A program made the translations under genes and the position numbers. The notes under the pieces are model-generated. The model ran no database searches, had not been told where the DNA came from, and saw only the letters and a program-made list of their open reading frames with translations. Shown here in pieces: positions 36,840 to 45,610 of a DNA stretch of 64,000 nucleotides. The stretch lies in the NCBI GenBank assembly GCA_903828695.1, contig CAIKNE010000133.1, positions 1-64,000 on the forward strand, given 5' to 3'. Each line of letters begins with the position of its first letter. Within the stretch, counting starts at the first letter, position 1. The stretch comes from an uncultured Burkholderiales bacterium. GTDB lineage: Bacteria > Pseudomonadota > Gammaproteobacteria > Burkholderiales > Burkholderiaceae_C.

Positions 36840-37557
36840 CCAAGACCTGAGTGCCAGCGTACAAATGCTCGGTTTTGATGATCCAACAAAGCGTTTGCTC
36901 TGGACTGTTCCAAGCGCCCTGCTCATCTGGATAATCATAGTTGGGTTGCTCGCAGGTGGTCTTAAGGACTCGACCCCGAGCATTCCCCAACCCAGCGAGA
37001 TGCAAGCAGAGTTGGTTGAGGAAGCGGAGGCACCAAAACCTGCACCCAGATTAGCTGCCGCACAGGCCTCCCCCAAACTTGCGGCAGTAGCAGCGGTATC
37101 ACCCATTACGACCGTTACTCCCGTTACTCCCGCTACGCCACCTGTCCAAGGCCTACCACCTCAAGCTACACCGTCCGTAAAAAGTGCTTCAAGTGCTGAC
37201 TCAGGATTGCCTACCCCCACCCCTACCTCCAAATCGAACTCTGAGCAGTCCGCTAACACAAGCACTTTACCGGGGTCGGGTCTAGGTAATCAAAGCGCTG
37301 CTCGAGCGCTCCTTCAACCGATGCCACACATACCCGAGAGTCTGCGGGAAGAGGCCCTTCAAGCCCAGGCTGTTGCAAGATTTTCGATTGGGGTTGACGG
37401 GGTCGTAACGGTTGAGTGGGTGAAGCCCACTCAGAATACTGTTTTAAACAGATTGTTACTGGATACTTTAAAGAATTGGAAATTCTTTCCTGCAATAAAG
37501 GACGGTAAGCCTATTGCATCAACTCAAGAAATTGTTATCAAAGTAGACCTTAAATAA
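36829..37557 (+). CDS. tonB: TonB energy transducer
   Basis: The 242-aa protein has one N-terminal helix (LLIWIIIVGLLAGG, residues ~31-44). A long Pro/Ala/Thr-rich periplasm-spanning stretch follows (about 55-160, with PVTPATPPVQ). The TonB C-terminal domain ends the protein (about 165-242, ARFSIGVDGVVTVEWV and LKNWKFFPAIKDGKP). It carries ExbBD energy to the outer-membrane receptor. I chose the ATG at 36829, which overlaps the exbD end; a TTG at 36817 is possible. Confidence 0.88.
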   Translation: MSISQDLSASVQMLGFDDPTKRLLWTVPSALLIWIIIVGLLAGGLKDSTPSIPQPSEMQAELVEEAEAPKPAPRLAAAQASPKLAAVAAVSPITTVTPVTPATPPVQGLPPQATPSVKSASSADSGLPTPTPTSKSNSEQSANTSTLPGSGLGNQSAARALLQPMPHIPESLREEALQAQAVARFSIGVDGVVTVEWVKPTQNTVLNRLLLDTLKNWKFFPAIKDGKPIASTQEIVIKVDLK

Positions 37558-37589
37558 AAAAAACCACCTGCTATTTGAAGCAAGTGGTC
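37556..37589 (-). terminator. Intrinsic terminator of the HpcH/HpaI gene
   Basis: On the minus strand ACCACTTGC and GCAGGTGGT form a stem with one mismatch and a short loop, followed by eight T residues. It lies 73 bases past the minus-strand stop at 37662 and may also act on tonB from the other side. Confidence 0.8.
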
Positions 37590-37661
37590 TCAAATCTCAA
37601 CCTTGGTAAAAATAGAATCGACACTTGCCGAAATCTCTTTAACCATTGCCGTGATTATTTC

Positions 37662-38420
37662 TTAAAACTCCCTTGCCAACGCTTCTGCGGCCCGCGCGAG
37701 TAGGGCTGCGTCTACGCCAACCGCCGTAAAGGTAGTGCCGCAACGGATGTATTCTTTAACCAGTGGTTTATCCCCGCTTAGTATTCCCGCACCTTTGCCG
37801 CAGGCCCGTATCCGCTTAATCGCATCTTCAATAGTTTGGGTGACGCTCGGGTGATCTTGTTGGCCAGGAAACCCAAGACTGGCGGACAAATCTGCGGGTC
37901 CAATAAATACACCGTCAACGCCATCTACACTGGCGATTGCCTCCAAATGATCAAGGGCGCTTTGAGTTTCAATTTGAACCAATAGACACAATTCATCCTC
38001 ACAGACTTTCATGTAGTCCTTCACTCGCCCAAAATGAGTGGCTCGGGTCACCGAGCTCACGCCCCTAATCCCCCTTGGGGCATAACGCATCGAGCGCACG
38101 GCTTGCTCTGCCTCCTCAGCGGTTTGAACATAAGGCAATAAAAGGGTTTGAGCACCAATATCGAGAAGTCTCTTGATGAGTAGCGGATCGTTCCAGACGG
38201 GTCTAACCACTGCATGAACAGGATAGGCCGCAAGGACTTGCAACTGCGCCAAAATAGTGTCCATCTCGTTGGGCGAGTGTTCCATGTCCAAAAGCATCCA
38301 ATCAAACCCAGCCCCGGCCAAAGCTTCTGTTGAATACGAACTCGCAAGCGTGGTCCACAAGCCTTTTTGATGAACATGTTGGAGCAAAGCTTCTTTGAAT
38401 TTGTTTTTGGGAATTTGCAT
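37662..38420 (-). CDS. HpcH/HpaI-family aldolase
   Basis: The 252-aa cytoplasmic TIM-barrel, metal-dependent class II pyruvate aldolase has DWMLLDMEHSPNE near residue 35, RPVWNDPLLIKRLLDIGAQTLLLPYVQTAEEA, the metal-binding Glu in VQIETQSALDHL, and VFIGPADLSASLG. Members split 4-hydroxy-2-keto acids such as 2,4-dihydroxyhept-2-enedioate, 2-keto-3-deoxy-sugar acids or 2-dehydro-3-deoxyglucarate. Which substrate applies is not clear. It stands alone with its own terminator and is convergent with the tonB operon. Confidence 0.88.
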   Translation of the reverse strand: MQIPKNKFKEALLQHVHQKGLWTTLASSYSTEALAGAGFDWMLLDMEHSPNEMDTILAQLQVLAAYPVHAVVRPVWNDPLLIKRLLDIGAQTLLLPYVQTAEEAEQAVRSMRYAPRGIRGVSSVTRATHFGRVKDYMKVCEDELCLLVQIETQSALDHLEAIASVDGVDGVFIGPADLSASLGFPGQQDHPSVTQTIEDAIKRIRACGKGAGILSGDKPLVKEYIRCGTTFTAVGVDAALLARAAEALAREF

Positions 38421-38541
38421 GAGTAGGTATGTAGACGGGTGGAATTAGATGCTCAATAACTGATAGTTAGATCTATTATGGGGTATTTCTAAGATCTTAA
38501 ACCTGAGCACCTAACAAACAGAAATGCAGTTTTAAAAAAGC

Positions 38542-38571
38542 AAAAAAAAATCACAGCCAAAGTCTGTGATT
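38542..38571 (-). terminator. Intrinsic terminator of the small minus-strand ORF
   Basis: On the minus strand AATCACAG and CTGTGATT form an 8-bp stem with a 7-base loop, followed by a run of T residues. It lies 108 bases past the stop of the 63-aa ORF and supports that ORF being a real transcription unit. Confidence 0.8.
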
Positions 38572-38678
38572 GGGGTGACACGCCTCTTGTGAGGGAATCA
38601 AATTTTAGGCTTCTGGGTAGTTTATTCGTTTCATCTACCTATTCAACGAGCCAGAACAACGTAACAGTTGACAGGATA

Positions 38679-38870
38679 TTAAGCCTTCAAACCTCTCATG
38701 TCGCCGTATATACGCGCAGCAGGGCGGCTCTTTTGTTCGGCCTCTTGAGCGACTTGGGCTCGCAAACGATCAAAGGAGGCTTTGATTTTGGAAGCCTCGT
38801 AAGAGACCTTCAAAAATCGTTGTTCAAATCTCAAAACCAACGAGTCAGCCGATTGTGTGGATTTTTCCAT
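38679..38870 (-). CDS. Small hypothetical helical protein
   Basis: I take the ATG at 38870 (63 aa), preceded by AAGGTAAG, over the track's start seven codons earlier. The product is charged and helical (LVLRFEQRFLKVSYEASKIKASFDRLRAQVAQEAEQ), compatible with a short coiled coil, without signal or membrane segment. Function unknown. A good terminator follows. Confidence 0.5.
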   Translation of the reverse strand: MEKSTQSADSLVLRFEQRFLKVSYEASKIKASFDRLRAQVAQEAEQKSRPAARIYGDMRGLKA

Positions 38871-39051
38871 TTTTCTTACCTTAGTAATCAATGGATGTTC
38901 AACGCATCAGGCTTAGAGTTGGTGCACATAAATTTAAAATATTTTCATATAAATTCACAAATAACAATAAATTAATACTAAGTAATTATTTATTTACAAA
39001 AATGAACCAAAAAGGGATCTTAAATAGTTGAAAATTAAGCACCAAAATCGT

Positions 39052-39249
39052 TTATTTCTGCACCTGAACTGGAAAGTTATCCGGTCTTTTCATTTTTAAT
39101 TGGGTGACTGGGCGCTTGTCATCTTTGCTGTGATCTACCTTTTGGGTAAATTGTTTGGCATTCGCATCCCTGACCATATCAAATGCCCAGGACTGACCCG
39201 AAGTGGTCCATAGTGCTGAAATGATGACGATAACTAATTTTGACTTCAT
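39052..39249 (-). CDS. Small secreted or periplasmic protein
   Basis: The 65-aa product has a clear signal peptide (MKSKLVIVIISALWTTSGQSWA, cleavage about residue 22). A short polar mature part of about 43 residues is rich in Lys, Asp and Gln. AAAGGG lies eight bases before the ATG. I do not recognise the family. It is alone, divergent from the methyltransferase-like gene. Confidence 0.6.
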   Translation of the reverse strand: MKSKLVIVIISALWTTSGQSWAFDMVRDANAKQFTQKVDHSKDDKRPVTQLKMKRPDNFPVQVQK

Positions 39250-39473
39250 GATTTATACCCTTTAAATGTAAAGACTAACACTTAATAAGCAAAATCAGAA
39301 CCACCCTACTTTGACGATTTTTTGGCGGATTAACCCACGTTGGCCCGTTTTGAGCCGAGTTTGTGATGCTCAAACACTACTCAAACACTGTTATCAGCAG
39401 TAAACAAATACTTCAGTTAGCATTCAGCAGTGATTGCTTTTTGTCATAGCAATCCAATTTTAGGAAAAACACA

Positions 39474-40259
39474 ATGTCTACTGCCCCCTCCAGGCCAATT
39501 CCAAGCCATAGCGCACAACCCTTGACTAAACCCTGGGTTGCACGGGTGATTGCGGGCATTCATTTGGTCGCGTCCTTGATGATGGGCGCTGGTTTTGCTG
39601 CAGCGCAAACCGTGAACAACGAGTGGGACCTTTTATTGCAAAGCCCCCTCAGGCTTGACAAGGATCTGGCTCAAGATCCAACCAGGAAGCCCCTTGAACT
39701 CCTCAGTTTCGCCAAGGTCAAGCCAGGGTGGCGAGTGATGGATGTGTATTCAGGGGGTGGGTACACCGCTCAATTAATGGCACTCGCTGTAACCCCCAGC
39801 GGTAAAGTTTTTGCACAAACAGATAAACCCTCAAAATCATTAGAGGAGAGACTCTCACTTCACCCGCAAAATAATATAGAGCTCCTCCAGCGTCCGATGG
39901 ACGACTTGGCACCACCCAACTCGGAAAAGCTAGATCTCATCACCCTTATTTACTCGTATCACGATATTGCCTATATGCCCATCGATAGGTTGAAGATGGA
40001 CAAATCGATTTACGACGCATTAAAGTACGGCGGACTCTTTGTAATTATTGATCACTCTGCTCAGGAGGGGTCAGGGCTTAGGGATATACGCACCCTCCAC
40101 CGCATTGATAAGAAACTGGTGATACAAGACTTTTTAAGCGTTGGCTTTAAATTGGAGCAAGAGGGTGATTTCTTGCAAAATCAGCTCGATCCTAGAGACC
40201 AAACCTCAGGCAAAATGAATCCGCCGGCAGACGGATTTGTTTTAAGATTTAAAAAATAA
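39474..40259 (+). CDS. Class I SAM methyltransferase-like protein with a signal sequence
   Basis: The 261-aa protein starts with a signal-like stretch (WVARVIAGIHLVASLMMGAGFAAAQTV, ending near residue 45). The rest resembles a class I SAM-dependent methyltransferase: VMDVYSGGGYTAQLMALAVTPSGKVFAQ for the nucleotide-binding loop, LDLITLIYSYHDIAY, and YDALKYGGLFVIIDHSA. It matches the predicted methyltransferases of COG4798, many of which also carry signal peptides. How a periplasmic protein would get S-adenosylmethionine is unexplained, so another small-molecule role is possible. AGGAAAAAC precedes the ATG. Confidence 0.75.
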   Translation: MSTAPSRPIPSHSAQPLTKPWVARVIAGIHLVASLMMGAGFAAAQTVNNEWDLLLQSPLRLDKDLAQDPTRKPLELLSFAKVKPGWRVMDVYSGGGYTAQLMALAVTPSGKVFAQTDKPSKSLEERLSLHPQNNIELLQRPMDDLAPPNSEKLDLITLIYSYHDIAYMPIDRLKMDKSIYDALKYGGLFVIIDHSAQEGSGLRDIRTLHRIDKKLVIQDFLSVGFKLEQEGDFLQNQLDPRDQTSGKMNPPADGFVLRFKK

Positions 40260-40262
40260 AAC

Positions 40263-41504
40263 CTATTTTGGTTTAAAAAGATTAGTGACCGCAGACTTCC
40301 AACGGTGATATATGGGGCGGGCTCGCTGCTGTTCACTCTCACCAGGCTCTGAGTGTCGGGGGGCACCCTGCGGAGCGGCTAAACCTTCAATACCCTGCAC
40401 ATTTTGAGCTTGAGTGTATTGATTCATAATTTGTGTGCTCATTTCGGCTATTTGATGTACCGATTCCTCCAAGCTCTTTGAGTCAATGGTTAAGTTCGTA
40501 AAAAGTGGCATTTGCTCGGGATTAACGTCAAGGGACTGCTGCAGCTGCACCTTTTGAGGAACCGTTTCATCGGCGCTCTCCTGCACAATCCTCCTACTCG
40601 GTGAGCCCGGCGCTGATTTAAGCTTAGGCTGGGCAACTGGGGCCGGTTTGATGACGTCGTTAGCAGACACAATTTTGGTTGCAGATCCAGGGGTCATGAT
40701 TTTGGAGATGACAAACTCACACACCAAACCGTTATAAGGGGCCGGATGCTCGACATCAGGAACCTCTAGCACGCTATGGGGGTAAATTTTTTGGAACTCA
40801 TCAACTTGCATTGCAGTACAAATCACCGAGTCCTGAGCATGAATCAAAGAAATGGGGCCCTTGAAGTTTTGAACGATATTTGCAAATCGCATCCCCATCA
40901 AATCGGATTTGTAGGGCAAGTCAAAATGCGCTGGATCTTGCACAGCTCTTACAGCCGCAGGTGAAACGCGCAAAGACCTGGCGATGTCATTGATATCTAA
41001 TGACGCCGCTGTTTTAAATGCTCCTTTGCCCATCGTTCCAAATAGTTTGTAAATGGACCACCACGGCAAGCTCAAGCCTACATCGTTCAAAATAACGGAC
41101 GATACAACGTTGTGAGAGCCCGCGGCTAAATACATAGCCAAGATACCCCCCATACTTGTGCCTAGCAGATGAATTTTGACAGGCTTAGTGAGATGGGTTT
41201 CTTTGATGTGATTGAGAAACAATTCCAAATCACTCAAATAAAGCTTCATGCTATAAATATCAGAGTGCTCAAGGGAGTCTGAGTCCCCTCTTCCGCATAG
41301 GTCAACACTGACCGCTCGACACGTCGCTGCCTCATCCACCTTCTCGAGCAAGGTTGAAAATGTATCCCTTGTCTCTAAGATGCCTGGAATGCAAATGAGT
41401 ATTTGTTCACTGCGCTTATCCCCTACCTCACTATAGGCTAGGCTTCGTTTAACACCGGATTGACCAATGACAAAACGGTGAATCAGTTCAGGTTTAGATG
41501 CCAC
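40263..41504 (-). CDS. Alpha/beta hydrolase with a long C-terminal extension
   Basis: The 413-aa protein starts with GTG behind GAGAAAAAATT. Residues ~1-260 are an alpha/beta hydrolase fold with CIPGILETRDTF (oxyanion loop), VDLCGRGDSD and the nucleophile elbow LLGTSMGGILAMYLA; a His in VEHPAPYNGLV is a candidate for the triad. The last 150 residues are a Pro/Gln/Ser-rich low-complexity tail without a known domain. An esterase or lipase-like activity is likely but the substrate is unknown. It is convergent with the methyltransferase-like gene, only three bases apart. Confidence 0.78.
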   Translation of the reverse strand: MASKPELIHRFVIGQSGVKRSLAYSEVGDKRSEQILICIPGILETRDTFSTLLEKVDEAATCRAVSVDLCGRGDSDSLEHSDIYSMKLYLSDLELFLNHIKETHLTKPVKIHLLGTSMGGILAMYLAAGSHNVVSSVILNDVGLSLPWWSIYKLFGTMGKGAFKTAASLDINDIARSLRVSPAAVRAVQDPAHFDLPYKSDLMGMRFANIVQNFKGPISLIHAQDSVICTAMQVDEFQKIYPHSVLEVPDVEHPAPYNGLVCEFVISKIMTPGSATKIVSANDVIKPAPVAQPKLKSAPGSPSRRIVQESADETVPQKVQLQQSLDVNPEQMPLFTNLTIDSKSLEESVHQIAEMSTQIMNQYTQAQNVQGIEGLAAPQGAPRHSEPGESEQQRARPIYHRWKSAVTNLFKPK

Positions 41505-41834
41505 AATTTTTTCTCAAAAACGACCCAACCTGCAACGGCCCGGTTACCTCGCTATGAGGCAAACCTGAGGACCAATAAGATGTATGAACGCTATGAAGCC
41601 TGTGCAACGGGTAACAAAAATGGATGAACACTGGATGAAGCGTTTTTCACCCAGTGCATAACGTTACACTAATTTAGTGCCAACAAAGTGACATAGAACA
41701 TAACTTTGCTAGTCTTTTGGGACGAACCGTGTGAATATGGAACAAAAATGGGCCGGAAGAACTTAAATGATCACTGAGTGATCATTTAGTCCTCCTAATT
41801 ACGGAATCGGTTCTTAAACGGCCCAGCATTAGGC
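41505..41834. other. Intergenic region between the hydrolase and dctA
   Basis: This 330-base region holds no gene. It includes the likely promoter of the minus-strand hydrolase and, near the dctA end, a perfect palindrome at 41764-41788. Confidence 0.5.
41764..41788. promoter_or_regulatory. Perfect 25-bp palindrome
   Basis: TAAATGATCACT and AGTGATCATTTA flank a single G. It lies 47 bases past the dctA stop and 260 bases before the hydrolase start. There is no T-run. It may be a dimer operator or a 3' hairpin of dctA. Confidence 0.6.
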
Positions 41835-43085
41835 TTAGCCCTTCATTGCCTGTTCCATTTGCTCGTGATCGAGTTCATTCTCCCATTTAGCAACCACCAT
41901 CGTAGCAACACCGTTACCGATGAAGTTGGTAATGGCGCGGGCTTCAGACATAAAGCGGTCTATCCCCAGTATCAGGGCCAAACCAGCCACAGGGATGGAG
42001 GGGACCACAGCTAAAGTCGCTGCGAGGGTGATGAAACCAGACCCCGTAACACCTGAGGCGCCCTTGGAGGTCAGCATGGCAACCAGCAAAATTGTGATTT
42101 CTTGAGTAGCTGTCAAATCAATATTGAGTGCCTGGGCTACAAATAAAGCTGCCATGGTCATGTAAATGTTGGTACCGTCTAAGTTAAAGGAGTATCCAGA
42201 CGGAATAACTAGGCCAACAACCGACTTGGAGCAACCTAACTTTTCGAGTTTAATCATCAAGGGAACTAGTGCAGATTCAGACGAAGAAGTACCTAGCACT
42301 GTTAAGATTTCATCCTTGATATAGGCAATAAATTTCAGAATATTAAATCCTGTGACTGCAGCAATGAGTCCCAACACAACCAGTACAAAAACAATACAAG
42401 TCAGATAAAAACTTCCCATCAACGCAGCCAACGGCTTAAGGGCACCAATACCGAATTTACCGATCGTAAAGGCCATGGCTCCACCCGCACCAATGGGTGC
42501 AAGTTTCATAATCGAATTCATCATCTTGAAAATTATTTTCGAGAATTCCTCGATCAAGTTGTGGATAGCGTTGCCTGCTTGGCCCAGGCTCACCATGGCG
42601 TAACCGAACAAAATTGCGATCAACAATACCTGAAGCAAGTCGCCGGACCCCGTAAATGCATCGACAAACGTTTTCGGAATAATGTGCAACACAAAATCAA
42701 CAGGTTTTTGGTCCTGTGCGGCTTTTGCGTAGGTTGCCACAGCTTTAGCATCCAAACTCTCTGGATCAACGTTAAAGCCGTCCCCTGGACGCAGGGTATG
42801 CATGACAACTACACCAATCAAAAGCGCAAAAGTAGAAACGACCTCAAAGTACAAAAGAGCTTTGCCCCCTACCCGACCAACCTTGCGCATATCGCCGGCA
42901 CCAACGATACCCATCACAACTGTGCAAAAGATAATCGGACTGATCAACATTTTCACCAGAGCAATGAATCCGTCCCCCAAGGGCTTCAAACTTGCCCCGG
43001 TGGTGGGATCTAAGTAACCGAGTAGGCCACCGCCTAAGATAGCCAACAAAACCCAAAAATAAAGTTGAGAGCTCAAACGTTTCAT
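41835..43085 (-). CDS. dctA: C4-dicarboxylate:cation symporter DctA
   Basis: The 416-aa inner-membrane symporter takes up succinate, fumarate and malate with protons or sodium. Family landmarks: [27 protein letters not shown] near residue 50, [48 protein letters not shown] and [22 protein letters not shown]. The ATG at 43085 with GACGGGAC upstream is preferred over the TTG five codons earlier in the track. The upstream 395 bases are shared with the divergent channel gene. Confidence 0.92.
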   Translation of the reverse strand: MKRLSSQLYFWVLLAILGGGLLGYLDPTTGASLKPLGDGFIALVKMLISPIIFCTVVMGIVGAGDMRKVGRVGGKALLYFEVVSTFALLIGVVVMHTLRPGDGFNVDPESLDAKAVATYAKAAQDQKPVDFVLHIIPKTFVDAFTGSGDLLQVLLIAILFGYAMVSLGQAGNAIHNLIEEFSKIIFKMMNSIMKLAPIGAGGAMAFTIGKFGIGALKPLAALMGSFYLTCIVFVLVVLGLIAAVTGFNILKFIAYIKDEILTVLGTSSSESALVPLMIKLEKLGCSKSVVGLVIPSGYSFNLDGTNIYMTMAALFVAQALNIDLTATQEITILLVAMLTSKGASGVTGSGFITLAATLAVVPSIPVAGLALILGIDRFMSEARAITNFIGNGVATMVVAKWENELDHEQMEQAMKG

Positions 43086-43480
43086 AAAAAGTCCCGTCAA
43101 AAATTACAGTTAACAACTGCTACATGATTATTGAAGTCCCACTTGCTGCGGGTAGTCATGCCCAGATTTAAAAATTAAGACAATAAACGCATGATAGTAC
43201 AAATGGGCTAGTAAATTCGTCTATGTTGATCAGAAAATGAAGAAGAACACCACCATTAAGCGAAAGATGACGTCATATTCACACTGTTGAAATACTGTCC
43301 TGCGCTTTGCAACGTCATTGATTAGGTTTAAGCAGCATTTAATTCAAGGGAAAACCCTGTAATAAATTAACCAATTCCTGAAAGACACCCTGGTCTTGAA
43401 TAAAAAAATGCATGACTAGACAATTAACATCATTTTTAAAATATCATATCACCAGAATTTTTTGTCATAAGGTCTAAGCG
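43086..43480. other. Divergent promoter region of dctA and the ion channel
   Basis: This 395-base AT-rich region contains no convincing gene and must hold both promoters. I saw no clear operator or riboswitch in it. Confidence 0.6.
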
Positions 43481-44521
43481 ATGAACAACACAACTCACAA
43501 TCATCACGAGCATCATCACTCGTCTAACTTTCTTCAACAAGCGTTCACTAATCCAACCAGCAAAGCTTTTAAGCACTGGATAGCAATCATTAATTTCTGG
43601 ATCTATGTATCCTGTATTTCTCTTGCGATGGAAACCCTAGAGCCGTTTGCAACCGCTTATAAATCTTTATTTTGGACGATAGAGCTCGTGGCAGTTGGCT
43701 TCTTTTCTGCTGACTATCTCGGAAATGTATATTTCGCTAAAAGCCGTATCAAATATATTTTTAGTTTTTGGGGCTTAGTGGATCTCATCTCCATTTTGCC
43801 GACTTTCTTGGTCATTTTGGATCTAGGCGCCCTCCAAGGGGCTAAGGTACTGCGTATTTTGCGTGTAGTCAGGGTACTGCGAGTATTGAAGATGGCAAAG
43901 GCGGCATTACAAGAGTTGTCCAACAAGGTCAAATCAAGCAATCCGCTAATCACCAATTTAAGAATCTACTTCATTGCGCTCTTCTCTGTCGTTATGATCT
44001 CAAGTAGTTTGATGTTCTTTGTCGAGGGTGATATGTATTCACCAGAGAATATGGCTATTGGTCAAGCAGCACTTGACGCTGAGTTGAAGATTCACCCTCT
44101 GCCTGCTGGATCCCCGCCAGAGGCCGCAGTGTTTGCACCCCTTGATCCCATAGGCGGAAACAACATCCCCGCTGACAAGCACTTCTTCACCTCTATTCCA
44201 GCCACAATGTGGTGGTGTATGGTGACACTTACAACAACGGGATACGGGGATATGTTCCCGGTTACCTTTGGGGGTAGGCTGATCGCATCAGTCACCATGT
44301 TACTTGGCTTGGTACTCTTTGGTATCTTAATGAACATTGTTGGTAAAACCTTGATGGTTTTCTTGTTCGGCGAGAGCATGCAAGAATCGCAAGACTCTAA
44401 AGCCTCTAAGGAACACGCCATTTCAATGCTTTTATCACTTAAGCTAATTAAGCCAGAAAAAGGCGCACACCTTCTCACCTTGAGTGAAGATCAACTCAAA
44501 GATCACTTAGATAGACTCTAA
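43481..44521 (+). CDS. Voltage-gated potassium channel family protein
   Basis: The 346-aa ion-transport protein has a six-helix Kv layout: S1 near residue 30, S2 near 65, S3 near 95, and a basic S4-like helix (VLRILRVVRVLRVLKMAKAAL, about 125-145). S5 lies near 165, and the pore has the selectivity filter TTTGYGDM near residue 250 before S6. The N-terminus is His-rich (HNHHEHHH), perhaps metal-sensitive. An unusual long insertion (about 195-235) separates S5 from the pore. The C-terminal 50 residues are cytoplasmic. AGGTC precedes the ATG and a terminator follows. Confidence 0.88.
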   Translation: MNNTTHNHHEHHHSSNFLQQAFTNPTSKAFKHWIAIINFWIYVSCISLAMETLEPFATAYKSLFWTIELVAVGFFSADYLGNVYFAKSRIKYIFSFWGLVDLISILPTFLVILDLGALQGAKVLRILRVVRVLRVLKMAKAALQELSNKVKSSNPLITNLRIYFIALFSVVMISSSLMFFVEGDMYSPENMAIGQAALDAELKIHPLPAGSPPEAAVFAPLDPIGGNNIPADKHFFTSIPATMWWCMVTLTTTGYGDMFPVTFGGRLIASVTMLLGLVLFGILMNIVGKTLMVFLFGESMQESQDSKASKEHAISMLLSLKLIKPEKGAHLLTLSEDQLKDHLDRL

Positions 44522-44575
44522 TTTAGGAGTTTATTTAATACGTTTTAAAAAGCGTATTTCTAAAATCAGTCAATC

Positions 44576-44609
44576 AAAGGGCTAATCTTTAAATAGGTTA
44601 GCTCTTTTT
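44576..44609 (+). terminator. Intrinsic terminator after the K+ channel
   Basis: AAAGGGCTAA and TTAGCTCTTT form a 10-bp stem with one G-U pair and a 12-base loop, followed by T residues, 55 bases after the channel stop. Confidence 0.85.
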
Positions 44610-44617
44610 ACTTGAAA

Positions 44618-45466
44618 CTAATAACGATTGACCCACTGTGCACTCTTCACCCATAACTCTGTCGCCAGATTTTGATCAAGGGCGAAGTTGCTGGGCTTTT
44701 TAGCCTTGCAATCAGAGTAGTACTCGCCACTTTCATAAGCGGTTCGAGAAGAAGTAGCACAGTGCAGACTTGTTTTTGCACCTGTTTTATTGGAGATCAT
44801 AAAAAGCTTCATCAACGAACGAATAGGCTCAGGCACCTCTCTCCATAAACTCGAGGCTACGACTCCGGGGTGAACAGCGTAGGAGCTAATGCCAGTTCCC
44901 TTGTATCTTTTAGCGAGTTCTCTTGTGAACAAAATATTGGCAAGCTTTGATGCGCAGTATTCCTTCACCCCGAGTCTTGAGGCGGTAGGCTCGGTGACGC
45001 GATCGAAATCAATCCCTTTGGCATAAAAATGAGCACGGCTAGCCACATTAACGATTCTTGAAGGCGCGCCCGACAAAAGGCTCGGTAACAACTCCTGGGT
45101 GAGAAGGAAATGTCCTAAATGATTAACCCCCATCGTCATCTCAAAACCTTGACGTGTCACGCCCTTTAGTCCTGCAATGCCTGCATTGTTAATGAGCAAG
45201 TGAAGGGGAAGGTTTTTTGACTTGAAGGCGTTGGCGCAGTCTTTTACAGAGTCCAAATCGCTTAAATCCAGACCCAAGTACTCAATCTTGCCAATCATAG
45301 GAAATGTGCTGAATTCATCTATAACAGACTGCGCTTTGTCTTTATCACGACAAGCAATGAACACGTGGGCGCCGTTCCTAGCCAGTTCTAAAGCTGTACT
45401 TCTTCCAATCCCAGCATTACCACCGGTGATCAAGGCTATACGGTTGTTTAAGGAGTTTATGTTCAT
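44618..45466 (-). CDS. SDR-family oxidoreductase, retinol dehydrogenase-like
   Basis: The 282-aa short-chain dehydrogenase has the coenzyme motif ITGGNAGIGRSTALELARNGAHVFIACRD at the N-terminus, NNAGIAG, the catalytic Ser in VNVASRAHF and Tyr-Lys in EYCASKLANILF, with a later VHPGVVASSLWR. The pattern is close to eukaryote-like retinol dehydrogenase/WW-oxidoreductase relatives, commonly found in bacteria without known substrates. It stands alone, convergent with the channel gene. Confidence 0.85.
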   Translation of the reverse strand: MNINSLNNRIALITGGNAGIGRSTALELARNGAHVFIACRDKDKAQSVIDEFSTFPMIGKIEYLGLDLSDLDSVKDCANAFKSKNLPLHLLINNAGIAGLKGVTRQGFEMTMGVNHLGHFLLTQELLPSLLSGAPSRIVNVASRAHFYAKGIDFDRVTEPTASRLGVKEYCASKLANILFTRELAKRYKGTGISSYAVHPGVVASSLWREVPEPIRSLMKLFMISNKTGAKTSLHCATSSRTAYESGEYYSDCKAKKPSNFALDQNLATELWVKSAQWVNRY

Positions 45467-45585
45467 TATTTATTTCTTGAAATCAGATTTAGGCATCTTA
45501 ACCTGTATTACCTATTACCTGTTCAAACCCTGGATGAATATCAGTACAACCCAAATCTTGCAATGAAAGGAGATATCGGGACAGC

Positions 45586-45610
45586 GAGGGCTCTGAGGGC
45601 TCTGAGGGCT
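45586..45610. repeat. Short tandem repeat of GAGGGCTCT
   Basis: Two full copies and a partial copy of GAGGGCTCT (9 bp) lie at and just beyond the 3' end of the adjacent minus-strand gene. The repeat itself is not coding in a supported gene. Confidence 0.75.

Noticed and set aside
38589-38975. 128-aa plus-strand ORF
   Set aside because: It is the complement of the small minus-strand gene, which has a terminator and ribosome site; the plus-strand protein has no recognisable features.
42561-43013. 150-aa plus-strand ORF opposite dctA
   Set aside because: It is antisense to a well-supported transporter gene and has no recognisable motif.
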